Below, piece by piece: positions 26,116-34,990 of a stretch of 64,000 bases of DNA. The notes beneath the pieces are model-generated. The model had not been told where the DNA came from. It worked only from the letters and a program-made list of their open reading frames with translations, and did no database searches. The stretch covers positions 992,001-1,056,000 of the forward strand of contig NC_020388.1 of NCBI RefSeq assembly GCF_000591055.1. The letters run 5' to 3'. Position numbers and translations under genes: made by a program. Within the stretch, counting starts at the first letter, position 1; each line of letters begins with the position of its first letter. This DNA comes from Natronomonas moolapensis 8.8.11. GTDB taxonomy: Archaea; Halobacteriota; Halobacteria; Halobacteriales; Haloarculaceae.

Positions 26116-26640
26116 TCAGAGACAGTCCACGGTGTCGAACGACCGCCGCTCCGATCCCTGCTCGACCGTCCGGTAGGCCCCCGAGTCGACGTCGAGGAGG
26201 GCCGCGACCCCGCCGTACCCGTGGGTCCGGTCGTGGCCGCGGACGACGACGCAGTCGACGCCGGCCGGAACGTCGATGATCTCCGAGCGGGTGAACGGCT
26301 GTCTCGAGTGTGCGTGCCGGAGCTTGCGTCGCCCCAGCCTCGTCCCGTCCAGCCGTTCGACCTGCCACCAGTCGGCGTACCCCTCCTCGCCGTCGTCGTC
26401 GTGATACAGCGACACCTCGACGGTGTACGTGCCTCCGCCGTCGATGGCGAGGTCAACGACGTTCGCCTCCCGGCGGTCGAGGGCGTCGGTACCGTCGCGA
26501 CCGTCTCCGTCCGAACCGCCCCCGCTCTCATCAGTACCACTTTTGCCGTTGCCGTCCACGCAGCCGGCGACGGCGGCGAGCGTCCCGGCAGCACCGATGA
26601 GAAACCGCCGCCGACCGACGGCGTCTCGACTCGAGTCCAT
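26116..26640 (-). CDS. Tat-exported lipoprotein, function unknown
   Basis: 174 residues. The N terminus has a twin-arginine signal (GRRRFLIGAAGTLAAVAGC) with a lipobox ending in Cys27, so the protein is anchored outside the cell. An acidic Ser/Gly linker is followed by a beta-rich domain (VVDLAIDGGGTYTVEVSLY; FTRSEIIDVPAGVDCVVVRG). No enzyme motif is recognised. ATG at 26640. It is first of a run of three lipoprotein genes on the minus strand when read from the right, but 67 bp separates it from the next. Confidence 0.75.
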   Translation of the reverse strand: MDSSRDAVGRRRFLIGAAGTLAAVAGCVDGNGKSGTDESGGGSDGDGRDGTDALDRREANVVDLAIDGGGTYTVEVSLYHDDDGEEGYADWWQVERLDGTRLGRRKLRHAHSRQPFTRSEIIDVPAGVDCVVVRGHDRTHGYGGVAALLDVDSGAYRTVEQGSERRSFDTVDCL

Positions 26641-26707
26641 ACCCGTCCGTGCGTGTGCGGGTACAAAACCCCACAGGCGACCGCGTGCGACGGCCGCCGA
26701 CAGGCGT

Positions 26708-27994
26708 TCAGCCCTCCAGCGCCTCGAGCACCCGCTCGCACGCCGCCGGAACGCTGCGGGCACGAAGAGTCGCCGTGACGTATCGGCGGATCGGGGAGTC
26801 CAGCCGCGCCGACCGGACGGACCGCCGGTAGCGGGCCAGTTCGTCGTCGCCGTACGTGACGAGGCGCGCGGCGCTGGCGAGGGGCTTCCGGGCGAGTTCG
26901 GGACTCGAACTGTTCTCAAGCGCCGTCCGGATCGACTCCAAAGCGGCCGAGCGCCGCTCGCTCACGTCCGATCCCGACTCGGCGCGGAGCCGCTCGCCCT
27001 CGTCGATCCGGGCGAGAAGCCGATCGTGGGCGAGAAACGCCGTGAGCGCTGCCGTCGCGTCGACGACCGTGCTGGCCGGACGGCCGTCCGGAGCGTTCCG
27101 TGCGTGCGATTCGGCGTCGCGGCGGAGGCGGCGCCGGAGCCGGTCGACCGGGTCGCCGTTCGAGGCGGTCGGCTCCGGCGGGAGCGACTCCTGTCGGTCC
27201 CGGAGGTCCTCGGTCAGTGACTCGGCAGCGACCTCGAGCGTCGGGGCCACGCTCGTCGCGTCGTCGGGAAGCGAGGCCGCAAAGCGGTCGTACAGGTAGC
27301 GGCTGTCGTCCAGCGAGACCCGCCCCGACTCCGCGTGCTCGCCCCACTCGGCGACGTCTAAAAGCGCACCCGAAGCCGCGCCCATCGACGGCCCGCGGGC
27401 CCCGACGACGCGCCGGACCGTTCCTTCGACGGTGGCGTGGACGACGGCGGCCCGGACCGGGTCGTCGCCGACGTACGCGTGGTCCGATCGGAACCGTTCG
27501 GCCTCGCGGGTGGTCGCCCGGCGCTCTCCGCGCAGTTCCGCTTCGGTCCGGCCGTCCGCGACGAACGCCCACCCCTCGGCAGCGTAGCGCGCCTCGGCGC
27601 GCGCCCGGCGCAGAGAGCGCATCGCCGACAGCCGCGTCGTCGCCGACCGGGCGTCGTCGAGACGGTCGGTGGCCGTCTCGGCCGCCGCCAGGAGTTCTTC
27701 GCGGACGTGGCCGTTCGGGACGTCAGCCGGCCCGAGCGGCACCGGGAGCGTCCCGAGCAACGCCTCTGCGCGTGCGGCCGCCCCCGCGAGGCGTTCGCGC
27801 TCGATGTCGACCGGGACGTCGTCGACGACGATCGGCTCGGAATCGCCCTCGTCGGGGACGTCCGGCAGCCGCGTCGGCGGAATCTCCCCTTCGGGGTCGT
27901 CCGATCGTGCCGCGAGTTCGCTGCAACCGGCGAGTGCTGCGGACCCGGCCGCGAACAAGAACGCCCGTCGTGTGGACGCTGTGGGTCCCGTCAC
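26708..27994 (-). CDS. Tat-exported lipoprotein, large alpha-helical, function unknown
   Basis: 428 residues. The signal STRRAFLFAAGSAALAGC has twin arginine and a lipobox Cys. The mature part is almost entirely helical and rich in Arg/Ala/Glu pairs (ARAEALLGTLPVPL, RRARAEARYAAEGWAF), with no cysteine motifs or enzyme signature. The start is GTG at 27994, overlapping the stop of the upstream gene as GTGA, so it is coupled to the lipoprotein at 27991. The two probably act together at the outer membrane face. Unrecognised family. Confidence 0.75.
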   Translation of the reverse strand: MTGPTASTRRAFLFAAGSAALAGCSELAARSDDPEGEIPPTRLPDVPDEGDSEPIVVDDVPVDIERERLAGAAARAEALLGTLPVPLGPADVPNGHVREELLAAAETATDRLDDARSATTRLSAMRSLRRARAEARYAAEGWAFVADGRTEAELRGERRATTREAERFRSDHAYVGDDPVRAAVVHATVEGTVRRVVGARGPSMGAASGALLDVAEWGEHAESGRVSLDDSRYLYDRFAASLPDDATSVAPTLEVAAESLTEDLRDRQESLPPEPTASNGDPVDRLRRRLRRDAESHARNAPDGRPASTVVDATAALTAFLAHDRLLARIDEGERLRAESGSDVSERRSAALESIRTALENSSSPELARKPLASAARLVTYGDDELARYRRSVRSARLDSPIRRYVTATLRARSVPAACERVLEALEG

Positions 27995-28728
27995 TCTGAC
28001 GCCCCCTGTCGGGTGGCCGCAGGCGTGGGAGCGGGCGTGTCGCTGCCCGGCCCTCCGATTTCGGAGCCGCGTCGTCCGTTCTCGCGCTCGCGCCGCCCGT
28101 CGCCGTCGCCGTCGCCGTGGCACCGACCCTGTCCGTCGGTGCTCGACCCGTAGGAGCTGACCGCCGCGCGGTCGAGGGCCGCGGGAAGCCGGATCAGCCG
28201 CGACTCGAAGACCGACTCGCCGGCCGAACAGCGCTCGTCGTAGGGGCGGAGCTCCCGTGCGTACGCCGTCCGGATCTGTTCGGTGGTCCAAGAGATTCCA
28301 CAGAGCCGCAACCGAAAGCACTCCTCGACGCGTCTGGTCTCGAGGTACAGCGCTTCCGAGTCGAACGCCGTCGCCGAACCGAACGCGGTGACCGCGTCGA
28401 CGTCGACGCCGTCGGCGGCGACGAGCCGTTCGGCCCGCGATCGGGTGTCGATGACGGCGTATGAGAGCCGGGACGGCTGCGGGTCGTGGGACTCCGGCGT
28501 CCCCCCGTCCCCGTCGATTCGGACCGGTAGCTCGTCGGTGCCGGCCCGGACGAGCAGCATTTCCGGGTCGTGTTCGGTCGTTCCGCCCGGGATCGTCGAG
28601 TCGGCGTTCTCGGAGACCGACCGGGAGGTGCCCGACCGTTCGCCCACCGATCCGTTGCACCCGGCGAGGCCGACTGCGGTCGCAGCGGCCGCCGTTCGGA
28701 GGAGTCGTCGTCGCGTTGGAGGGACCAT
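27991..28728 (-). CDS. Lipoprotein coupled to the 26708 gene, function unknown
   Basis: 245 residues. TRRRLLRTAAAATAVGLAGC gives a twin-arginine signal with lipobox Cys. The mature domain has RLSYAVIDTRSRAERLVAADG and a CFRLRLCGISW segment with two cysteines, then a Cys in YDERCSAG. A low-complexity GDGDGDG/Arg tail ends TPAPTPAATRQGASE. The ATG at 28728 is preferred over 28797 because the signal begins there. The stop overlaps the next GTG. No family recognised. Confidence 0.75.
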   Translation of the reverse strand: MVPPTRRRLLRTAAAATAVGLAGCNGSVGERSGTSRSVSENADSTIPGGTTEHDPEMLLVRAGTDELPVRIDGDGGTPESHDPQPSRLSYAVIDTRSRAERLVAADGVDVDAVTAFGSATAFDSEALYLETRRVEECFRLRLCGISWTTEQIRTAYARELRPYDERCSAGESVFESRLIRLPAALDRAAVSSYGSSTDGQGRCHGDGDGDGRRERENGRRGSEIGGPGSDTPAPTPAATRQGASE

Positions 28729-28880
28729 CGGTGCCGAGATCGGATGCGCGCGTGTTAAAACGTTTGCGTCGGCGACTGTCGGTGCGTCGGGACCCATCGC
28801 CCCGGTGTCGGCCGGTCTCGGGAGACGGCCGGCTGCGCCTACAGCACTGTACGGTCCGGCAAACCCGCCCGACTGCGGGC

Positions 28881-29333
28881 TCAGTACTCGAGGTCGAACT
28901 GTTCGTTTTCGCTGACGGTGTTGAGGACGACGCTGGTGTTGGACTCGTTGATGTCGGCGTCGGTGAGTACAGCCTTGATCTGGTCGTTCATCTGCTCGGT
29001 GTCTCTGAACTTCCCGATCGCGATGACGTCGTAGTCGCCGGTTGTCTCGTACACCGTCGTGATGTGTCGCTGTTCGCGAAGCCGATCGGTGATGTCGGGC
29101 AGGGCGCTCCCCTCGACTTTTAGTTGGATGATCCCCGTCACGTCGTAGCCCAACTCGCCGTAGCCGACGATCGGCGCGTAGCCCTCGATGACGCCGTCGT
29201 CCTCGAGCTCCGAGATGTGGTTCGACACCGTCGTCACCGAGACGTCTAACTCCTCCCCGAGCGAGCGCAGCGACGCGCGGCCGTCTTTGAGCAGCGCGTT
29301 CACCAGTTTCTGATCGAGATTCTCGTATGCCAT
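28881..29333 (-). CDS. Lrp/AsnC-family transcriptional regulator
   Basis: 150 residues. The N-terminal HTH (about 5-60) reads [40 protein letters not shown], with the usual [12 protein letters not shown] linker. The C-terminal RAM ligand domain follows ([20 protein letters not shown]). It is complete at family length and probably binds an amino acid or nucleotide effector. It resembles haloarchaeal Lrp regulators usually next to glnA, but no glnA is present here. Confidence 0.92.
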   Translation of the reverse strand: MAYENLDQKLVNALLKDGRASLRSLGEELDVSVTTVSNHISELEDDGVIEGYAPIVGYGELGYDVTGIIQLKVEGSALPDITDRLREQRHITTVYETTGDYDVIAIGKFRDTEQMNDQIKAVLTDADINESNTSVVLNTVSENEQFDLEY

Positions 29334-29437
29334 TGGGACGGGCTACCCCGGGAAGCCGTTATAACTTTACGATGACCCAATTCCTTCGGCTCCCGCAGAG
29401 CGCGTTCCGGGGACGGCCGACAGCTACACCGTGGTCG

Positions 29438-30277
29438 TCAGTCGTCCCCTCCGGCAGCGAACTCGAGTAGATCGGCCACCGTGAAGTCGTCCTGCCCGGC
29501 GTTCGGGGCGGGGAGCGTCGGCGTCCAGTTCGGCTGGACCGTCAGGAACGAGCTCGGATCGGACTCCACAAGCCCGGCGAGCGTTTCGGCGACGATGCGG
29601 CTCCCAACCGGTCCGAGGCGGTCGCCGCCGCTCGACACTCGCGCCTCGGCCAGGACGTAGTACCAAAGCGGGGCCTCTGTGTCCGGGTGCTGATCGTGGT
29701 CAGCGAGGATCGTGTCGAATCCGAGTTCTTCGTTCGACAGCGGTTCCACGCCCATCGCGCGTGCGACCGCCTGCCCGCTCGGCAGACCGAGGAACGCCAC
29801 ACCGGCCGGCACCGACGACTCGCCGACCGATCGGCCGCGAGCGCTCTCGTCGAGGGGACCGCCGAACCGGCCGTGACCGGGGTGAAACGGGTCCCGGGAG
29901 ACGTTCCCCAGCCCGCGTTGGCCGGACATCCCGTGGTGCATACCGCACATCGTGTCCGCGATCTCCTCCATCGAGGGGCGCTCGGGGCGTTCGATCGTGA
30001 CGTGGACCGTCGCGTCGGGGTCCACGTCGACGCCCTCCTCGTGAACGAGAGATCCATCCCGGAACAGATACAGTTTGATTTCGGGTGTCCCCTCCTGGTG
30101 ACCGCCGAGATCCGACGCTGACGCCGACAGTTCGAACGACCCGTCGGGGGAGACCGACATCGCTCCCAGTGGATCGTCCGGGCCACTGTCGATGTCGACC
30201 GCCATAGCACTCACGCCCACCGCCGCCACCCCGTCGGGGTACGTCACGCTCCCCGATACTGTGTATGTCTCTGACAT
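29438..30277 (-). CDS. Heme-peroxidase relic with internal deletion, fused to a beta-sandwich domain
   Basis: 279 residues. Residues 1-97 are a carboxypeptidase-regulatory-like beta sandwich (YTVSGSVTYPDGVAAVGVSA). Residues 100-138 (EIADTMCGMHHGMSGQRGLG, SRDPFHPGHGRFG) look like the entry into an animal-type (dual) heme peroxidase, and 163-275 match its C-terminal end (LGLPSGQAVARAMGVEPLS, PLWYYVLAEAR, LGPVGSRIVAETLAGLV, FTVADLLEFA). The central catalytic region with distal and proximal histidines, normally several hundred residues, is absent, yet the frame is open across the junction near residue 138-140. Either an in-frame deletion relic or a non-enzymatic descendant. The ATG at 30277 is chosen; a TTG lies 12 bp upstream. 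Confidence 0.7.
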   Translation of the reverse strand: MSETYTVSGSVTYPDGVAAVGVSAMAVDIDSGPDDPLGAMSVSPDGSFELSASASDLGGHQEGTPEIKLYLFRDGSLVHEEGVDVDPDATVHVTIERPERPSMEEIADTMCGMHHGMSGQRGLGNVSRDPFHPGHGRFGGPLDESARGRSVGESSVPAGVAFLGLPSGQAVARAMGVEPLSNEELGFDTILADHDQHPDTEAPLWYYVLAEARVSSGGDRLGPVGSRIVAETLAGLVESDPSSFLTVQPNWTPTLPAPNAGQDDFTVADLLEFAAGGDD

Positions 30278-30371
30278 ACTTACCGGCAAAATAGGCGGGA
30301 GAATACTAATTCTTTTGATCGCTTAACGCCGGCCGAGGGGCGGTTAATACTCCGATGGGACCGTACCGCCG

Positions 30372-31790
30372 TCAGTCGTCGGTCGCAGGAACGTCGCCGA
30401 TGGCGGCCGCGCCCGAGTCGTTGGCCGCGTCGACGGAAGGGGTCCCCGCGGCGTCGGCGCGCGGGAAGTTGTCGATCGTATCGGCGCGGAAGGCCGCTTC
30501 GTCGAACTCGTATTCGCCGTCGAAGAAGTCGACGATCGTGTGGGTGTCACGCATGGCGTTTTTGAGACACGTCGACGCGCCGGGCGAGGGGGTGATGTTG
30601 AAAATGATACCGTCGCCGACGATCTTCGCCTCGCCCATATCCAGGGACTTCTCTTTGGTATCGACGATCTGCGGGCGGACGCCACCGTAACCCTTTGCGC
30701 GCTCGATGTCCTCTAATTCGACGCTCGGGACGACCTTTCGAACGTGCGGGAGAAACGCCTTCGGCCCGACCTTCGGGAGGTCGTAGACGAGGTTTTCGAG
30801 GACGTACGGGAGGAGGACCCGGTCCGAGAGGATGTGAGCGTAGCTGAGGAACGAGGCAGCGTTCAGCCCGAAGACATCGAGAAAGTCCGTCACCGCCGAG
30901 GGTCGCCCCCGCTCGAGGGTCGGAACCAGTTTCGCGGTCGGCCCGAACCGCGTGACGCTCGGGTCGTGGACGTCGGCGTCGCCGTGGACGGCGGCGAACG
31001 GCAGTTTCTTCATCTGCAGGGTGTAGACCTTCCCGTTCAGGAGGTCGTCGGCGAGGAAGAAGCTCCCAGCGACGGGGAGCAACGCCTTGTCCTCGCCGTA
31101 GCCGAGTTCCTTCGCGATCTGGAGGCTGTGGGAACCGGCAGCGACGGTGGCAACGTCACAGTCGAAGCGGCCGGCGTCTGTCTCGAGGGTGTAGCCGTCG
31201 ACGGTCGGCGTGATGTCGGTGAGTTCGGTGCCCGTGTAGACGTCCACGCCGGCCGCCTCCGCTGCGCGCTCGACGAGGGACTTCGTCACCGCGCCGTAGT
31301 CGACGACGTAGCCGTCGGGCGTCTGGAGCGCGAGCATCTCCGTGTCTGGGTCTCGGCCCTCGACGACCTTCGGCTCGTACTCGGCGATCTCCTCGCGGTC
31401 GATCGCCCGGAGTTTCGGGAAGAGGTCTCCGAACCCTTCCTCGTCGTAGCGGCGCTCGAGCGATTCGACTTCGTCCTCACCGACGCCGAGCACCATCTTG
31501 CTGCGCTTTGCGTGCATCTCGCCGTCGTCGTCGTAGTGTTCGAGATAGCCCGCGAGCAACTCTGCGCCCTCTTTTACCTCCTCGGCCTTCTCGAGGGTGT
31601 AGTTGGTCTCGATGTCGCCGAAGTGAAGCGTCTGTGAATTGTTCGTGTGGTGGCTGTTGATCGCCGCGATATCCGATTCCTTCTCGATCAGCGCGATCGA
31701 GTCGATATCGGTGAACTTCGCGGTCGTATACAACAGCGATGCGCCGCTGATCCCGCCACCGACGACGATGAGGTCGTATTGTCCGGACAT
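30372..31790 (-). CDS. mqo: Malate:quinone oxidoreductase-like FAD enzyme
   Basis: 472 residues. YDLIVVGGGISGASLLYTTA is the FAD dinucleotide-binding motif. The INSHHTNNSQTLHFGDIETN segment and SPGASTCLKNAMRDT near the C terminus match the short Mqo type known from Helicobacter and archaea. It oxidises malate to oxaloacetate and passes electrons to quinone at the membrane. It sits downstream of the methylmalonyl-CoA genes, which feed succinyl-CoA into the TCA cycle. A strong TATA-like TATATAAATA (minus strand) lies near 31898-31908, about 110 bp upstream. Other 2-hydroxyacid substrates are possible. Confidence 0.75.
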   Translation of the reverse strand: MSGQYDLIVVGGGISGASLLYTTAKFTDIDSIALIEKESDIAAINSHHTNNSQTLHFGDIETNYTLEKAEEVKEGAELLAGYLEHYDDDGEMHAKRSKMVLGVGEDEVESLERRYDEEGFGDLFPKLRAIDREEIAEYEPKVVEGRDPDTEMLALQTPDGYVVDYGAVTKSLVERAAEAAGVDVYTGTELTDITPTVDGYTLETDAGRFDCDVATVAAGSHSLQIAKELGYGEDKALLPVAGSFFLADDLLNGKVYTLQMKKLPFAAVHGDADVHDPSVTRFGPTAKLVPTLERGRPSAVTDFLDVFGLNAASFLSYAHILSDRVLLPYVLENLVYDLPKVGPKAFLPHVRKVVPSVELEDIERAKGYGGVRPQIVDTKEKSLDMGEAKIVGDGIIFNITPSPGASTCLKNAMRDTHTIVDFFDGEYEFDEAAFRADTIDNFPRADAAGTPSVDAANDSGAAAIGDVPATDD

Positions 31791-32034
31791 GGTTGATTTA
31801 TCGGGTCGCTAAGCTGACCTCGGAACTCCTCCGTGATAGTTCATCTTCTTTCGATATCGTCGGTCGACGAAACGCCAATCGACGACGTGGGCGCGGGTAT
31901 TTATATACAAAGACGACACCACCCGGCGTATGTCCTGAATACCGACCGCGGTCCGTCCGGGCGGGAGCGTGGCACACGGACCGCGGCGGCGCGCGTGCCG
32001 CCTGTTCGCTACTGTCGATTCGAACGCGGAGCCG

Positions 32035-32418
32035 TCAGTGTTCGACGAACTCGATCAACACGCCGCCGGTCGATCTCGGGTGGAGAAAGGCGACCCGGTG
32101 TCCCCATGCCCCTCGCCGGGGCGCCTCGTCGATCAACTCGACGCCGGCCGATTCGGCGGTTCCGAGCGCGGTTTCGATGTCGTCGGTCTCGACGGCGACG
32201 TGGTGTAGCCCCGCCCCGTGGTCGTCGAGATACCGCGATATCGTTCCGTCGTCCTGCGGCTCAAGCAGTTCGAAGTAGCCGTTCTCGAGTTCGAGAAAGA
32301 GGACGCGAAGCTCCCCGAAGCGCTCCTCGTGGGCGATCTCGCAGCCGAACAGATCCTCGTAGAGAAACGCCAACCCCTCGGCGTCGTCGGTCGCGACGCC
32401 AGCATGATCGAAGTTCAT
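32035..32418 (-). CDS. mce: Methylmalonyl-CoA epimerase
   Basis: 127-residue VOC-fold metalloenzyme that interconverts (S)- and (R)-methylmalonyl-CoA. FDHAGVATDD gives the first metal His, ENGYFELLEP the Glu, AGLHHVAVETDD the second His and GVLIEFVEH the last Glu. Full length. It lies 80 bp downstream of the mutase gene, forming the standard propionyl-CoA to succinyl-CoA pair. Confidence 0.93.
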   Translation of the reverse strand: MNFDHAGVATDDAEGLAFLYEDLFGCEIAHEERFGELRVLFLELENGYFELLEPQDDGTISRYLDDHGAGLHHVAVETDDIETALGTAESAGVELIDEAPRRGAWGHRVAFLHPRSTGGVLIEFVEH

Positions 32419-32498
32419 GCCAAATCCTCGTCGGGTAGGGTGAAAAACACGGGGGATACTCGGCCGCTGGGCGAGCGCCGTTCCGGCTGGACCGTCGA

Positions 32499-34169
32499 TC
32501 AGCCCCGGTACTCGCCGAAGACGTCCCGCATCGCGTTGCAGATCTCGCCCGTCGTGGCGTAGGCTTTCACCGCGTCGACGATGTAGGGCATGACGTTCTC
32601 CTCGCCCTCGGCGGCTTCCCGCAGTTCAGAGAGGGCGCCCTCGACGGCGTCGTTGTCGCGGTTTTCGCGGAGCTGTTGAAGCCGTTCGCGCTGTTCCCGT
32701 TGTTCCTCCTCGCTCACTTCTTCGATGTCGTCTTTGGGCTCTTCGTCGACCTCGAACTCGTTGACGCCGACGATGATCCGCTCGCCGGTTTCGATCTCGC
32801 GTTGCCGGTCGAAGGCGACGTCTTGGATCTGTCGTTGGACCCACTGGTCTTCGACAGCCTGCCGCATCCCGCCGCGCTCGTCGACCCTCTCGAGCAGTTC
32901 GAACGCCTCGGCTTCGAGGTCGTCGGTCAGACTCTCGACGTAGTACGAACCGGCGAGCGGGTCGATCGTGTCGGCTGCGCCGGACTCGTGGGCGAGGATC
33001 TGTTGGGTCCGAAGCGCCGTCCGGACCGACTGTTCGGTCGGGAGGCTCAGCGCTTCGTCCTTCCCGTTGGTGTGGAGGCTCTGTGTGCCCCCGAGCACCG
33101 CGGCGAGCGCCTGGTAGGCGACACGGACGACGTTGTTTTCGACCTGCTGGGCCGTCAGCGTCGAACCCGCGGTCTGGGTGTGGAACTTCAGCTGCTTGGA
33201 CGCCGGCTTCTCGGCGCCGAAACGTTCCTCCATCAGTTTGTACCACATCCGGCGAGCGGCCCGGAACTTCGCGACCTCCTCTAAGATGTTGTTGTGGGCG
33301 TTGAAAAAGAACGAAAGCTGCGGCGCGAAGTCGTCGACGTCGAGACCGGCCTCGATTGCGGCTCCGACGTACTCGAGTCCGTCGCCGAGCGTGAACGCGA
33401 GCTCCTGGGCGGCTGTCGCACCCGCCTCGCGGATGTGATATCCCGAAATGGAGATCGTATTGAAATTCGGGACCTCCTCGGCGCAGAACTCGAAGATATC
33501 GGTGATGATCCGCATCGAGGGTTCAGGCGGGAAAATGTAGGTGTTGCGCGCGATGTACTCCTTGAGAATGTCGTTTTGGATCGTCCCGCGGAGCTGCTCG
33601 CGATCGACCCCCGTCTTGTCGCCGACCGCGATGTACATCGCGAGCAGCACGGATGCGGGGGCGTTGATCGTCATCGACGTCGAAACCTCATCGAGCGGGA
33701 TCCCCTCGAAGACAGTCTCCATGTCGTCCAGGGAGTCGATCGCGACGCCGCTTTTGCCGACCTCCCCCTGTGCCATCTCGGAGTCGGAGTCGTAGCCCAT
33801 CTGCGTCGGCAGGTCGAACGCCATAGAAAGGCCGGTCTGGCCCTCGTCCATGAGGTAGTTGAACCGCTCGTTGGTCTCGGCGGCGGTCCCCATCCCGGCG
33901 TACTGTCGCATCGTCCACAGCCGCCCCCGATACATCGTCGAGTAGACGCCCCGGGTGTAGGGCTGTTCGCCGGGATATCCGACGTCCTTGCCGTGGTCAA
34001 TATCCGAAACGTCCGCGGGCGTGTACAGTGGCTCGACCGTCTGCCCGCCGGTATCGGTCGTGAACTCCTCGTTTCGTTCCCCGAAGCGATCGACCGTCGG
34101 GCCGTAGGTGTCGTCCGCCCAGCGGTCGTGGCCCTCCCGGATCTCCTCGAGGTCGTCGGCGTCGAACAT
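32499..34169 (-). CDS. mcmA1: Methylmalonyl-CoA mutase, large (catalytic) subunit
   Basis: 556 residues. [75 protein letters not shown] and [19 protein letters not shown] are signature TIM-barrel motifs. The protein stops after the substrate-binding domain and lacks the DxHxxG B12-binding domain, as in archaea where a separate small subunit supplies it; that subunit is not in the window. The ATG at 34169 starts [17 protein letters not shown]. It needs adenosylcobalamin, as does NrdJ. Confidence 0.95.
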   Translation of the reverse strand: MFDADDLEEIREGHDRWADDTYGPTVDRFGERNEEFTTDTGGQTVEPLYTPADVSDIDHGKDVGYPGEQPYTRGVYSTMYRGRLWTMRQYAGMGTAAETNERFNYLMDEGQTGLSMAFDLPTQMGYDSDSEMAQGEVGKSGVAIDSLDDMETVFEGIPLDEVSTSMTINAPASVLLAMYIAVGDKTGVDREQLRGTIQNDILKEYIARNTYIFPPEPSMRIITDIFEFCAEEVPNFNTISISGYHIREAGATAAQELAFTLGDGLEYVGAAIEAGLDVDDFAPQLSFFFNAHNNILEEVAKFRAARRMWYKLMEERFGAEKPASKQLKFHTQTAGSTLTAQQVENNVVRVAYQALAAVLGGTQSLHTNGKDEALSLPTEQSVRTALRTQQILAHESGAADTIDPLAGSYYVESLTDDLEAEAFELLERVDERGGMRQAVEDQWVQRQIQDVAFDRQREIETGERIIVGVNEFEVDEEPKDDIEEVSEEEQREQRERLQQLRENRDNDAVEGALSELREAAEGEENVMPYIVDAVKAYATTGEICNAMRDVFGEYRG

Positions 34170-34222
34170 TATCGGGTGATTCGAACCCGTCGACTTAATC
34201 GTTGGCGGGACGCACTCGCCGG

Positions 34223-34948
34223 TCAGGCGCCTTCGATCGGCTCGGAGTTGGCGTCGGCGACGCCCTCGACGGTCTCGGCGACCGCGTCGACGCCCTCGTC
34301 GTGGACGAGATCGCCGACGACAATCGTATCGGCGTGTCGACCCATCTGGTGGGCCGACTCGTAGTCGTGGATGCCGCCGCCGTAGAAGACCGACGTCTCC
34401 TCGACGGCGTCGGTCGCGGCCTGTACCATCTCGGGGTCGCCGAACGTGCCCGAGTACTCGACGTAGACGATGCGTTGGCCGAACATCCGTTCTGCGACCT
34501 CGGCGTAGGCGGCGACCTCGTCGGCGTCGATGTCGCAGTCGGCCTCGGTGTAGTTCGCGACCGACGAGTCGGGGTTGAGAACGAGATACGCTTCCGGGAA
34601 CGTCGCCATCCAGTCGATCTCGCTGTCCAGGCGCGCCCACTCTTTGTGGGCACCAGTCACCCAAAAGACGTCGCCGGCGTTGAGGACGATGGGCACGAAG
34701 TAGCCGTCGAGTCCCTCCCGGTGGACGACCGCCCCCACGTTCGAGGGTTCGATGTACACCGGCACGTCGTAGGCTGTCGTCGCCTCGACGACCCTGGCCA
34801 TCTTTTCCTCTGTCATCCCTGTGGTCCCACCGATCTCGAGGGCGTCGGTCCCGGTAGCACAGACGTCCTCGAACGTCTCGCCCTCGACGAGCGTCTTGTC
34901 GGGATCGATCTTGACGATGTGGTCCCACGTTGCCCACGGCGCGCTCAT
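34223..34948 (-). CDS. Geranylgeranylglyceryl phosphate synthase
   Basis: 241-residue TIM barrel (PcrB/GGGPS family) that joins glycerol-1-phosphate to geranylgeranyl diphosphate, the first committed step of archaeal lipids. Motifs: [66 protein letters not shown] and [16 protein letters not shown]. It starts [10 protein letters not shown] and lies between mcmA1 and topA on the same strand with short gaps (53 and 42 bp). Confidence 0.93.
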   Translation of the reverse strand: MSAPWATWDHIVKIDPDKTLVEGETFEDVCATGTDALEIGGTTGMTEEKMARVVEATTAYDVPVYIEPSNVGAVVHREGLDGYFVPIVLNAGDVFWVTGAHKEWARLDSEIDWMATFPEAYLVLNPDSSVANYTEADCDIDADEVAAYAEVAERMFGQRIVYVEYSGTFGDPEMVQAATDAVEETSVFYGGGIHDYESAHQMGRHADTIVVGDLVHDEGVDAVAETVEGVADANSEPIEGA

Positions 34949-34990
34949 ACACCACCTGTCTCGGTGGGTAGCTAAAACCGCTTCGACATT

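Noticed and set aside
34178-34196. tRNA T-arm-like GGTTCGAATC upstream of mcmA1
   Set aside because: No acceptor, D or anticodon arms flank it; a chance match.
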